From NCBI GenBank assembly GCA_012184525.1, contig WOFQ01000073.1:49900-113899 (forward strand): a DNA stretch of 64,000 nucleotides, in the 5' to 3' direction. The DNA comes from Xenoacremonium recifei. Lineage: Eukaryota; Ascomycota; Sordariomycetes; Hypocreales; Nectriaceae. A program made the position numbers and the translations under genes. The notes below the pieces were generated by a model. It searched no databases and was not told the DNA's origin. It saw nothing but the letters and a program-made list of their open reading frames with translations. Shown piece by piece: positions 34,337 to 44,738 of the stretch. Each line of letters opens with the position of its first letter. Position 1 is the first letter of the stretch.

Positions 34337-35395
34337 ATGGACACAATCGCCAAGATCGCAGAGGATGTCCCAGCGTATGTGACGTGGGGATTGGCAGCAT
34401 ATGGCGTCGCCTGCATTGCCCCCAAGCTCTGGAGCTACTTTCAGCTCCTCCTGAGCCTGGTCTTGCCAGGCACAAATGTGAGTTAGACCCTGGTAGCCGA
34501 GGCGTGGACATGGCACTCATGACTTGCGCGATAGCTTCGAAAGTATGGCAAGCCTGGCACCTGGGCTGTCATTACTGGCGCATCGGACGGTCTCGGCAAA
34601 GAATACGCCCTTCAGCTCGCCGCTAAGGGCTTTAATCTCGTCCTCGTTTCCCGAACACTTTCCAAGCTCCAGGCTCTTGCGGTGGAGATCGAAGAAAAGT
34701 ATCCCGGCAAGGGTCTTCAGACCAAGACCCTGGCCATGGACTTTGCTAAGAACGACGATGCCGACTACGAGCGACTTGCCGAACTTGTACAGGACCTTGA
34801 TATCGGTATTCTGATCAACAATGTTGGCCAGAGCCACAGCATCCCCGTCTCGTTCCTTGAAACTCCCAAGGAAGAGCTGCAGAACATCGTCACCATCAAT
34901 TGCTTGGGCACGCTGAAGGTGACGCAAGTCGTAGCTCCCATCCTGAAGAAGCGCAGAAACGGTCTGATTCTGACCATGGGCTCCTTCGGAGGCTGGACCC
35001 CGACGCCTTACCTCGCAACCTACTCTGGCAGCAAGGCTTTCCTCCAGCAGTGGAGCATTGCCTTGGCCTCGGAGCTTGCAGATGACAATGTGGACGTCTA
35101 CCTTGTCCTCAGCCATCTCGTCACTACCGCCATGAGCAAGATCCGCAGGGCGTCTCTGCTCGTGCCCAATGTCCGGCCTTTCGTCAAGTCGGTCCTGGGC
35201 AAGGTCGGCCTTGGTGGCTTCCAGACTGCACCAAACACGTACACGCCGTATTGGAGCCATGCGTTCATGCTGTGGTTCATTGAGCGAATCCCTGGTGCTA
35301 CTAGTCCTTTTGTCATTGGCATCAACAAGGGGATGCACCTTGACATTCGCAAGCGAGCCCTGCGAAAGCAGGCTCGAGAGGCCAAGAACCAGTGA
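34337..35395 (+). CDS. IFA38: Very-long-chain 3-ketoacyl-CoA reductase (IFA38/KAR)
   Basis: The ER reductase that converts 3-ketoacyl-CoA to 3-hydroxyacyl-CoA in each round of very-long-chain fatty acid elongation. Two exons (34337-34477, 34535-35395; 57-bp phase-0 intron) give 333 residues. An N-terminal hydrophobic segment (about 14-42) anchors it in the ER. The short-chain dehydrogenase fold shows the cofactor motif TGASDGLGKEYA, the NNVG word (here INNVGQSHS), Ser197 in MGSFGG and the catalytic Tyr210-x3-Lys214 in YSGSKAF. The C-terminus is strongly basic. Length and motifs match yeast Ifa38 (347 residues) and distinguish it from the many soluble short-chain dehydrogenases. Its product pathway feeds ceramide synthase, encoded about 17 kb away. 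Confidence 0.95.
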
Positions 35396-36102
35396 AGTCA
35401 GCGCTTAGGCAGGATGTAAAAGGGTGCTGAAAGGATTGTAAAAAGGGAACGAAAAGGAATTCTTCCAAATTTATGGAAGTGAACGCTTTTGAATAGATTG
35501 AGGGAGCAGGTTCGGAGTCGTAGGGGAGTGATAGAGTCGATACAATCAAGTCGTACATACGTCTGTGAAGACTTGTTTCATCGGAAGGACTTGGATAATA
35601 AAAGTTGAGGAGGAAACCGGTATTCTAAATAATCCATATTGATGAACTTAAGCTTGAAAACCATTTTCTCGGCACATGTGAAACTGAACGAAAAAAAAAA
35701 TCAACACATCTCACCCTCTGCGCAGCTTGCTCTCACTCTGGTATCAGAGCTGCCTGAGCTCCTCAGCCTTGCCTCCTAATTGGTGCTAGCGCCACCGCCC
35801 CCAGTCGCGAAAAATCCGCCAGCCTCTCCAAAGCTCTATTCTTTGTAACTCGATAAATTGTTTATATCGTGCTTCTCGCTAGCAACATTTCGACCTCCCC
35901 CACGACGCCCAACCACCGGCGACGCGACATCGGCTGTCGAAGGAGCTCTGCGGACCGATTCGAAGCCTTCTGGCCACCATCGTGACCCGGATCGCGCGCC
36001 CCTTTGTCGAGGTATATGATCCGATTGGCGACCGACTCGCTCCTCGACTTGGGCTGGTGAAGCTGCGCTCCAGGCCCGGCGAGGGTCCATCTACTGCCCA
36101 AC
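35396..36102. other. Spacer between IFA38 and NUP155
   Basis: A 707-bp spacer: AT-rich 3' flank of IFA38, an A-run at about 35691-35700, then the NUP155 promoter and leader. A reading frame on the minus strand here has no support. Confidence 0.5.
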
Positions 36103-39100
36103 ATGTCGTTTACGCAGAACACGCCCGTCCGGCCCGTGCCCGGCGCCTTCATGAACACACCCGCCGTGCTGTCGAGATTCCAGACTGGCGGCGATCCTGT
36201 GCAGCGCAGGCTGTTCCCGACAACGGCGGAGACTGGGCAGACCGCGCCCGCGAGCAGCTCCTCAGGGTCGACGCCGGGCATCAGAACATCTGCCGTGGCA
36301 GCAACAACGCCTAATACTGCGCCGGCGACGACATCGAATACACCACAGACGGGAGGGCTCATCGCGCCGAGACCTCTGCCTCCACCTCGAGCAGAGAACG
36401 TGCCTCCTGTTGTCAAGGCAGCCAAGGCCATCAACGCCTTTTTGCAGAGCGATGAAAGCTACCCAGACCTCGACTCATACTGTCGGCGTACGTAACTCCC
36501 TCCCAAGCGGCCCCCTCGAAGCTTGAACTCTCCGAATCTATGGTCGTTGACTGTTTACTGACTGCCATCTAGAGGGCGCATCTTCCGAATATGACCTTCC
36601 CTCCACCGACTCCCCCATGACCCCCTTCCACAAGACGCAGATGTATCCGATCCCTAATCAGGTCTTCGATCACTACAACGCTGGAGAGCTGCAGACGCTC
36701 ATGGGTCTCTTCGCCGAAATCAACCACGCATGGGTTGTTATTGACAACTCTTTGTTCCTTTGGGACTACACGCACTCGGACCCCGAGCTGATTGGTTTTG
36801 AGGACCAACCTCACACAATCCACGCGGTTGCGCTCGTGCCCCCGAAGCCTGGAATCTTCGTCGGCACTATCACACATATCCTGGTCGTGGCGACCTCCTC
36901 AGAGATGATTCTGCTGGGCGTCTCGGCGACCGACACCCCTGCAGGGACCAAGTCGGTGTCCCTTTACCAAACAAAAATGGTGCTCCCTTTACGCGGAACC
37001 GACGTACGAGTCATTGCAGGCTCCAAAAACGGCCGAATCTTCTTTGGTGGAAGCAGCGATATCGACATCAACGAACTCTACTATCAGTCTGAGGAGAAAT
37101 GGTTCTCAAACCGCTGCGGGAAGATCAACCACACAAATCCCGGCTGGTCATCGGTCATGACTTTCCAGTCCGGCTTTTTCTCACACAAGGTTCCCGAGCA
37201 TATGGTTGACATTGTCATTGACGACTCCCGGAACCTCGTCTATACGCTATCAAGCAGGTCAACTATTCGTACCTATCATATGGACAGCCCTGATCGATTA
37301 AACAAGGTTATCGAGAAGGAGAAGATGCATTGTCTACGAGATATTGCTCATATGATCAGCCAGTCGAGGCTGCTCAACGATCGCATCAGCATTGTTGCCA
37401 TTAGCCCTATCACTAAAAACGAAGCTTCTAAACTTCACTTGATGGCACTGACCAGCACCGGTTGCCGTCTATTCTTTAGTGCGACTAACGCTTCGTCGTA
37501 CTTGTACGGATCTTCATCGAACATGGCGCCCCAGAGCATGCAAGTTCAGTTCATCAAGTTTCCCCCGAGCGAAAACCCCCGGAGAAACGGATACACAGGA
37601 GGAGAGACAGTGACGGACCTCGAATCGACGCTGCTATCTACTAGCCGACAAGGGGCCCGGTTTGCACCAGGATACTTTTTGGATTTTGTGAGTAGGGAAG
37701 GAAACGCGAACGAGGACGCCCTCTTCGTTGCCGGACCCGAGACAGGACGTATCAAGAACACCACATCTGGTACGCCCCTTAAGTATTTTGAGCATGGTAG
37801 TTGGATCGACATTGGAAGCAGGGCCGAGGCCGTTGGGCTCATCACCAAGCCCTTTGCAGCTGCAGGCCAGCCCACCGGATTTGGAAACGAGCTGGCGGTG
37901 CAGTTTGACGACCCGGCTAGCGAATTTGCCGTCTTGACCAACACGGGGGTGCACATCATCCGGCGCAGGAGATTTGTCGATATTTTTGCATCTGCGATCC
38001 GGGGAGCCGTGGGCGACGAGGGCTTTGACCAGGTGGCTCGGCGATTCATCCAGATGTATGGTCGAGTCGAGACGGTATCTTCGGCTCTGGCGGTGGCTTG
38101 CGGCCATGGCGGCGACGCGAGACCAGGGGCAGCGCGCGCAATTGATCAGGCAACCGAAGATCGCGCCAGGTCGGTATTCGTGGACTTTGGTGGCCAGCCG
38201 ACCATCACGGAGACGGATGGAGCGAACCTGACGACCGATTCGGTGAGGCTGTCGTCTCGCCACGACGCCCTCGCCCTGTACCTTTCCCGCCTGATCCGAA
38301 AGCTGTGGAAGGCTGCTGTTATCACCCAAGGCACCTCAACCACTGGCGGCGTGGTGATCAACTCGACGATCCCATTGGCAAAGCTCAATTCGGTCCAGGA
38401 AAACCTGGAGCGACTTCGGCGATTTCTTGAGGCCAACCGTGGACTCATCCAAGGCCTCTCCGGCCCCTCGGACCTCCAACGGGTATCGAGCCGCCAGGAG
38501 GAAGTTGCGCTGCAAGCCGAGCATCAAGCGCTGCACGCCCTGCAGAAACTCATGGAGAGCATCTCAGAGGGCATCTCATTCGTACTGATGCTCTTCGATG
38601 AGCGTGTCGCAGACATCTTTACGAGATTGGATGACACAGCGCGCCAGCAACTCAAGGATCTCACCTATGAGAAACTATTTTCGCAGGCCGATGGCAAGGA
38701 TCTCGCGAAGCTGCTTGTCAAGGCTATTGTTAATCGCAATATCGAAAGCGGCTCTAACGTGGAGACGGTGGCTGACGCCCTGCGGCGGCGGTGTGGCAGC
38801 TTCTGCAGCCCTGACGATGTCGTTATCTTCAAGGCCCAAGAGCAGCTGAAGAGAGCTTCGGAGCAGACCCTGAACACGAACCAGTCACGCGCCCTGCTTC
38901 ATGAGAGCTTGAGACTGTTTGAGCGGGTGGCCGGCAGCCTGACCTTTGCGAATCTCCAGGGCGCTGTAACGCAGTACATCGAGCTGAAGTACTATGCGGG
39001 GGCCATCCAGCTGTGCTTGGTAGTTGCGCGCGAGAAGGACCGCGGCAATACTGCGCTCTCCTGGGTAAATGATGGCAAGCCAGCGGGAGATGCGCGGGCC

Positions 39101-40502
39101 AACGCCTTTAACGACCGTAAGCGATGCTACGACATGACACACGACGTGTTGTTGCGGCTCGAAGAAGCGTCCAGCACAGAGCCTGAAATGGTGGACGGCA
39201 AGCTGACGTTGATGGCTACCAAGCGGCTTGAGGCGTACGAGGTGGTCAATGGCTCTGACGACGAAGTCTTCCATTTCGACCTTTACGAGTGGTACTTGCA
39301 ACAGGGATGGACTGACCGTATCCTGACCATCGACTCGCCGCACGTCATTACCTTCCTGCAGCGTCTGGCGGGCACTGACGTCGGGCACGCCGACTTGTTG
39401 TGCCGCTTCTACACCAACCGCAGCCGCTTCTTCGATGCCGCTGAGGTGCAGTTTGAGCTGGCCAGCTCGTCCGAGTTCCCCATCGGTATCAAGGACCGAA
39501 TCCGCCTGCTGAGCCTGGCCAAGGCTAACGCTAACGTGGCAACGGTGGGCGTGAGTCGCCAACAGCAGCAAATGCTCAACCACGAGGTGACGGATCTGCT
39601 TGAGGTGGCTCACATCCAAGATGACCTGCTGGAGCGGCTCAAGGCAGACGAGCGCATCGACCCGGAGCGCAAAGTAGAGATTGAGGATGCACTTAAGGGG
39701 CAGATCACAGGACTCTCAGAGGTATGTCAATGCTCCGACACATTGAACGATAAGAACCTGGGTAACTAACACAACTGTATAGCTGTTCAACGACTACGCC
39801 GACCAGGCCGGCTACTACGACCTTTGCCTGCTTATCTACCATGCGGCCGACTTCCGCAACCACATGACAATCTCGACCACCTGGAACAACCTCATCCAGC
39901 AAACCCACGACGAGATCACTGCCCGCCTCGAGGCTGCTGGACCGGGCGTGCCGGCACCCCCTCTTCCTTACGAGTCTGTATCAGCTAAGATCCAGACCAT
40001 CGCCCACCGCACATCCCTCGACAGTTTTGTCTTCCCCATCCCCACGCTCCTCCCACAGCTCGCGCGGTACGCCGTTACCTATGGCCAGGACGCTACGACG
40101 GGTGCCGATCCAGCCTGGCCTGTTCAGCTATTCCTGGCCCTGGGTGTGTCTCACGACATGATCGTCCGCGTGCTCGAGGGCGTCTTCGCCACGCAGGACT
40201 ACGGCTTCAGCGGCCCCCTGCGCTCCCGCATCATCGAGCTGATCGTCTACACCGTCAATGACTGGGTCGCCGACGTACGCCGCCGCGGCGGAGCCGGGGG
40301 CAAGGCCGGGGGCAGCGGCGCGCTGGGTCCGGGTGTTTCCGAGCTGCTCAGGGCCTGCGATGCCGCGCTGCCGCCGCCGGGCCAGGGGTCCAACCCCGGC
40401 GGTGCGGATCTCGCGGATGTGCGCCGCGTGCTGCGGACGTTGCGGCGCGAGGTGGCCGGGCTGGTGGAGCGCGTGCCGACGGGCAGTCTGCGGTTTGCGT
40501 GA
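36103..40502 (+). CDS. NUP170: Inner-ring nucleoporin NUP155/NUP170
   Basis: A structural component of the inner ring of the nuclear pore complex that links the pore to the membrane and other scaffold nucleoporins. Three exons (36103-36487, 36573-39721, 39783-40502) give 1417 residues, the expected length. The first junction joins YCR to QGASSEYDLP, a conserved region at the start of the N-terminal beta-propeller (about 130-560; QVFDHYNAGELQTLMGLFAEI, WVVIDNSLFLWDY). The C-terminal half is the alpha-solenoid. The N-terminus (1-100) is Thr/Pro-rich and disordered, without FG repeats. Near the C-terminus is a glycine-rich insertion (RRRGGAGGKAGGSGALG) in otherwise conserved helices. The second junction restores LSELFNDYADQAGYYDLC. 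Confidence 0.95.
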
Positions 40503-40784
40503 GTGGACGTCCGGGTGAAGGACGAGGAGGAGAGGAGAGGAGCATCACGATGACGAGAGTGGTGGCAGTGGACGACGCAAGGAGAGCAGAGATGCATGCA
40601 GCGCAGTGTCATTCATCAGCCCGGTTCCGGTTCCAAGGAGGCAGGCATGGGACTATAGGTAGTGTGAAGGCGCCAATGGCAAGCAAGGATTGGTTATGCG
40701 ATTTTCCCATTGTACAAGGTCTAGTGTAATATACAGACAGGGGGGAGGGTTGGCTGGGGGGGCTTTGATTCGGCCTCTGGGGGA

Positions 40785-40805
40785 GACAGACAGACAGACA
40801 GACAC
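40785..40805. repeat. (CAGA)n microsatellite
   Basis: About five CAGA units, following G-rich sequence downstream of NUP155. Confidence 0.85.
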
Positions 40806-41132
40806 ACAGAATTGATCGTCTTGACAACACCCAACATGTAAGGATATATGTGCGCTGTTAGTGATTTGCCCTGCATGCACACCGTCATCCGCACGTCGCC
40901 CGCCCGCCCGCTCGCCCGCACGGCACATCTCCCAACAAAACAAACCGACGGCCTGCCTCCCTTGCGTGAGAAGCCTCGCTGGGATCATCGTGCTTGGCCG
41001 GGGCGGACGAGGGCAGTCTGGGCGGTGACGGCCACCACGTATCGCATCGCATCGCGGGCGGGCGCTTACCGACTGTTCTCATTACATTAGTCTCGCAGGT
41101 TCTAGGCAGATGCAATGCAGCAAGCATGCATG

Positions 41133-41152
41133 CCCTGACCTGACCTGACCTG
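41133..41152. repeat. (CCTGA)n pentanucleotide repeat
   Basis: Nearly four tandem CCTGA units. A second short array of the same unit lies at 47871-47887. Confidence 0.85.
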
Positions 41153-41170
41153 TCTCAAAGCAATATTGGC

Positions 41171-41198
41171 GCCAGCCAGCCAGCCAGCCAGCCAGCCA
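41171..41198. repeat. (GCCA)7 microsatellite
   Basis: Seven exact GCCA units in tandem. Confidence 0.95.
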
Positions 41199-41637
41199 GA
41201 CTGCAAGCCTCAGCACACCCACCGCCGCCGCCGGTGCCGTCCATTGCCAGGCAGGGGTGGCGGAGGAGCTGGCCCGACGGACGCTTCGCTGCTGTTTCTG
41301 CCGTAAGCCGTGAGGCAAGCGACAGACAGAGGCCCCCCATGAGACGACGATGCTGATGCTGATGAGGCACGATCTTCCCTCGGCAATAGTCGCAACAGCC
41401 AGCAGCATTTCGAGGCCTGCGTGCGTGCGTGGCAGGGCTCGGCTGGGCGAATGGAGGAGGCCAGGGGGTGAAATGCCTGAGGGAGGGGGTTGGGCTGGGC
41501 CGCTTTGGTTGAGGCGAGCTCTCGTCCGCCTCACTTTTGGGACGCCACCCGCATCCGGTCTGAGCCAGGAAATTTTTCGATTACGGCGGCCTTTGAGACA
41601 GAAGAATGCCGTGCGGGTGGGGGCTGGAGTGCGGCAG

Positions 41638-41648
41638 TATATATAATA
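41638..41648 (+). promoter_or_regulatory. Strong TATA element of a possible orphan gene
   Basis: TATATATAATA stands in otherwise GC-rich sequence and is followed 20-50 bp later by a CT-rich stretch and CAGCAGCAGCATCA, the arrangement of a fungal TATA promoter and transcription start region. Activity is inferred. Confidence 0.45.
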
Positions 41649-42025
41649 GTCCCGGCGTGACGATATTGCTCTTTTGCTTCCCGTTGTTGTTGTCCTCAGC
41701 AGCAGCATCACTCGACCATGGCTTAGACCTCGCGATGCTGAGCCCTCGGTGCATGGCTGTGCCGTCTTTGAGGGCTCATGGCACTTGAACTGCCTTTTTC
41801 AGTCATTCTTTTCCTCAATTGGCGTTGTTGTCTTGTCGGGCAGCAGGTTCTCCCACACTCTTTCTGTGTTCGATCTGATCACTCGATCACTTGAGGCATC
41901 ACCACTGCCATCACCATCACCACTGGAGGCACAGCACAGCCACCACGATGCCCCTTTGCGGGCTATCAACCATCATGATACCCGCTGTTGATGCGTAGAC
42001 ATACCGTCACAGCAAATCGACAATA

Positions 42026-42442
42026 ATGTCACCTACGTTTACACCGCGTTCGCCACCAGACGACCGGTACTTCCTGGTCTGCGCTCAACACACTCTCCAA
42101 GCAAGCCGCAGACCAGGCCCACGTTTCGATCAACGCCTTGAATTGCCTCCTCAACCTCCCAATTCGGGGCTGTTGATCCCCGTGTCGGCATGGTCTCCCG
42201 TAGGCCGGCACGGCATCACTGCGACGATGGCGACTCAGCCCGACTGTCTCCTCCTCTTGCAAAATCTATACACGCCTCCATCTTCTCTCGTCGAGCACTC
42301 TCGCCCTTTCATCGCCCAGCTTGAGGCCTTGTTGCCTTCTTCCGGCGTTTCCGTCGCCGCAGTCATCGTCCTAGACCTGAGGGTTTTAGCTCTCCATACT
42401 TGTGTTAACACTGCTGGTTGCATATTGGTTTGGGAAAAATAA
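42026..42442 (+). CDS. Possible small protein (138 aa), uncertain
   Basis: I do not recognise this product. The frame opens at an ATG and encodes 138 residues with no known domain. The N-terminal half is rich in Pro, Arg and Gln; the second half has Leu-rich stretches (CLLLLQNLYTPPSSL; VAAVIVLDLRVLALHTC) that could form a hydrophobic segment. It lies about 380 bp downstream of a strong TATA element, after a leader with a two-codon ATG-GCT-TAG frame (41718-41726) and a 17-codon frame (41735-41788). An internal ATG at 42226 would give a shorter form. It could equally be a chance frame in a non-coding RNA. Confidence 0.25.
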   Translation: MSPTFTPRSPPDDRYFLVCAQHTLQASRRPGPRFDQRLELPPQPPNSGLLIPVSAWSPVGRHGITATMATQPDCLLLLQNLYTPPSSLVEHSRPFIAQLEALLPSSGVSVAAVIVLDLRVLALHTCVNTAGCILVWEK

Positions 42443-43013
42443 TAGATACAACTTGTATTAGCTTGTTGTCTTTTTCATTTATGATGCTCATGAATCTCTT
42501 TGTTATCTGGGGCTGGAAGATGATACTGGCGGGGAAAACACAAGGTGTAGGTGATGGGGGTTACGGTTGGTCTTCGGTACTTTAATGAGGAGTTGTCGTC
42601 GCAGTCCGTACCGGTCGTCGAAGTGAAGTTGTGAAGACGATGTTGCTGCTGTGTTATGACGTCGTTTCAGTGGTTGTCAATGTTCCCAGAGGGTGTCACG
42701 GACGAATGCGTTGACTGTTCGTGACAGCGCGAAGGAGAGATAACCATAGATCAACCGCAACAATGCTCGAGTTCTGTCTTCCATTAACATCGTGAAAAAG
42801 ATTAGTCTTCTTGTATTCCTTCTTCTCAACAATTCTGGAAACATATAGCCATATAATTCCGAGCCGGAAACTTTTCGGCGACTTCTTAACAAAGGTATAT
42901 ATCAACGTACCGAAACTTTCCGCGGAGAGAGAGATTTATGGCAATATTCGTAATTCAAGCTGTATGAACAGAGGCAGGTCGTTTACTTGAAGAGGGCCCT
43001 TGAGAAAGCCGCC

Positions 43014-44025
43014 ATGCTTGACAAAGACACTAAAATCGCCGCTGCGAGCCTCTCGTTGCTGTTTAGGAACATCAGCGAACACGAAAAGCACATGCTTACG
43101 GCTTCTCGCGGGGTACTGAGAGGACTAATAGCTCCATTGGTATCGCAGCTCGGTATCACGGAAAAGACTTCAACTCCGATACGGCTATTTGATAGTGCCT
43201 GCGGAGCGGGCGTATTGACACAGGAGGTTCAAGCCGTGTTGCCCAGGGACGTCCTTGAGAAGAGCACCTTCTTGTGCGCAGACAAATCGCAAGGCATGGT
43301 AGACTTGGTGAAGAAAAGGGTGTCTGTTGAGGGATGGACCAACGTGGAGGCACAGTCATTGGATGCCATGGTACGTATTGTCCTGGGAGGCTCAGCTTAA
43401 CAGGAGGCACTGACGACCGTCTTTAGAGCACTGGACTTCCCGACAACTCATTCAGCCACATTGGAATGTCCATGGCCCTTCATTTGATTCCAGATCCTGA
43501 TGCAGTCATTCGTGGTAGGTGCCAATAGCTCTCGTGTGCATACAGGGCGCAAATTAACTCGACTTTCCAGACTGTAAGCGTATTCTTCAACCGGGTGGTA
43601 TTATGGGCGCAACGACGTTTGACCGCAACAATACCTTCTGGATCCCCGATGTCCGCTCAGCTTTCAAGTCTTTTCCCTTCGATGCACCATTCCCGGAGAC
43701 CGTAAGTATGCAGATGCATGATTCGGGCGAATGGACGAATTCGGTTTGGATTGAGTCGCACCTCAAAGAACTGGGCCTTAAAGATGTCGAGGTCACTGTT
43801 GATCCCGGAACATACCACATCGCGGATGCAGATGAATACATAGAGACATTTGGAATGATGTTGAACTGGTTTATGAGCACGTGGTGGAGCGAAGAAGTAA
43901 GGAGAGAGCATCCGGTGGACGAGGTGATGGTCTTGCTGAAGAAGCACTTGGAGGAGAAATACGGAGGGGAGGGGTGGGACATTAGCTGGCTTTTGATTTG
44001 CATGACGGGAAGAGTCGAGAAGTAA
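43014..44025 (+). CDS. Class I SAM-dependent methyltransferase
   Basis: A small-molecule methyltransferase by fold; the substrate is unknown. Three exons (43014-43370, 43427-43514, 43571-44025; 56-bp introns) give 299 residues. The start is the ATG in a good context (gccgccATG); the frame runs upstream without another ATG. The SAM-binding motif I is LFDSACGAGVLTQEV at about 58-72, an acidic residue follows in LCADKSQGM, and motif region II/III is spread over STGLPDNSFSHIGMSMALHL and CKRILQPGGIMGATTF, both made by splicing. The C-terminal third has the cap of fungal UbiE/SmtA-like enzymes (GEWTNSVWIESHLKELGL). A GTAAGT inside exon 3 (43699 region) could pass for a donor, but reading through keeps the family pattern. 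No biosynthetic partners adjoin it. Confidence 0.85.
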
Positions 44026-44738
44026 GGGAGACATAGCATCCCATAGACCCAATGATTTACTGAAGATTTATATATTAAGGGAGTAATGGGGCTAAAGTTG
44101 GAAGGCAGTGTAACTGAAGGTTGCGATGTTCCGGATAAAGGCCCTATGCACTTATCGGGGGACATGCGCCCTCGAGACATCGAGGCCTCTTATCGATAAC
44201 GAAAAAAGGTTGTCGTGGTGGGAGACGAACTTGGTTGTGGGCATGGGGCAGCTCTCCGTTCCTGGAAGTTCATCCTCCTCAACCTCATAGCGGAATCGCA
44301 GATCAACCAGTATCCTCTGAAGCAGCCTGACGACTTGCGCATCCCCGCTGTCTTTCCTTCTTGAGGATCCTCCAACTCTCGACTTTTTGCGACCCTCCTT
44401 CGAGACGTCGAACGTCATCGACTTCCACTCGTTTCGGGTCCCGACGCGATCCCCCGCCAAGACAGACAACCTGTTGGGTCTTTCAGTCGTTCGTCGAGTC
44501 GACAGGTCGAGAGCTGGAGGCTTTCTTCACGGGGCTGCTATCTCTGATTAGAAACCCTGCCGCGCTCTCCTCTGTACCGAGTCCCGAATTCCTCAAAAAC
44601 CCGAGTATCAAGAGATCCGCGGTATATGACGGGTTGAAAGCGTAGCAGTCGAATTTGGTGTTGTCATCTAGCGGACTAGACATTTGAAGAACTCGCTGCC
44701 GTATAGCGCTCGGACCCGAGCCTTGGACAACCTATAAT
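44026..44738. other. Spacer between methyltransferase and EDC3
   Basis: This 713-bp spacer contains the methyltransferase 3' end and the EDC3 promoter. Frames of about 100 codons on both strands have no recognisable content. Confidence 0.5.

Larger units (their letters stand above)
40503..43013. other. Repeat-rich 2.5-kb interval with a possible orphan transcription unit
   Basis: It contains short tandem repeats at 40785-40805, 41133-41152 and 41171-41198, then a strong TATA element and a leader with small reading frames from 41.6 kb. From about 42480 the sequence is more AT-rich and must hold the methyltransferase promoter. Confidence 0.5.

Noticed and set aside
34517..35338. Open frame of 273 codons on the minus strand
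   Set aside because: It mirrors IFA38 codon for codon on the opposite strand and has no family resemblance.
38885..39619. Open frame of 244 codons on the minus strand
   Set aside because: It is antisense to NUP155 and caused by its codon bias.
41082..41711. Open frame of 209 codons on the minus strand
   Set aside because: It runs through the GCCA microsatellite (WLAGWLAGW) and across the TATA element. It has no domain and no coding bias.
43690..43720. GTAAGT inside exon 3 of the methyltransferase as a possible donor
   Set aside because: Reading through keeps a family-like sequence before the GEWTN word, and no fitting branch point and acceptor follow in frame.
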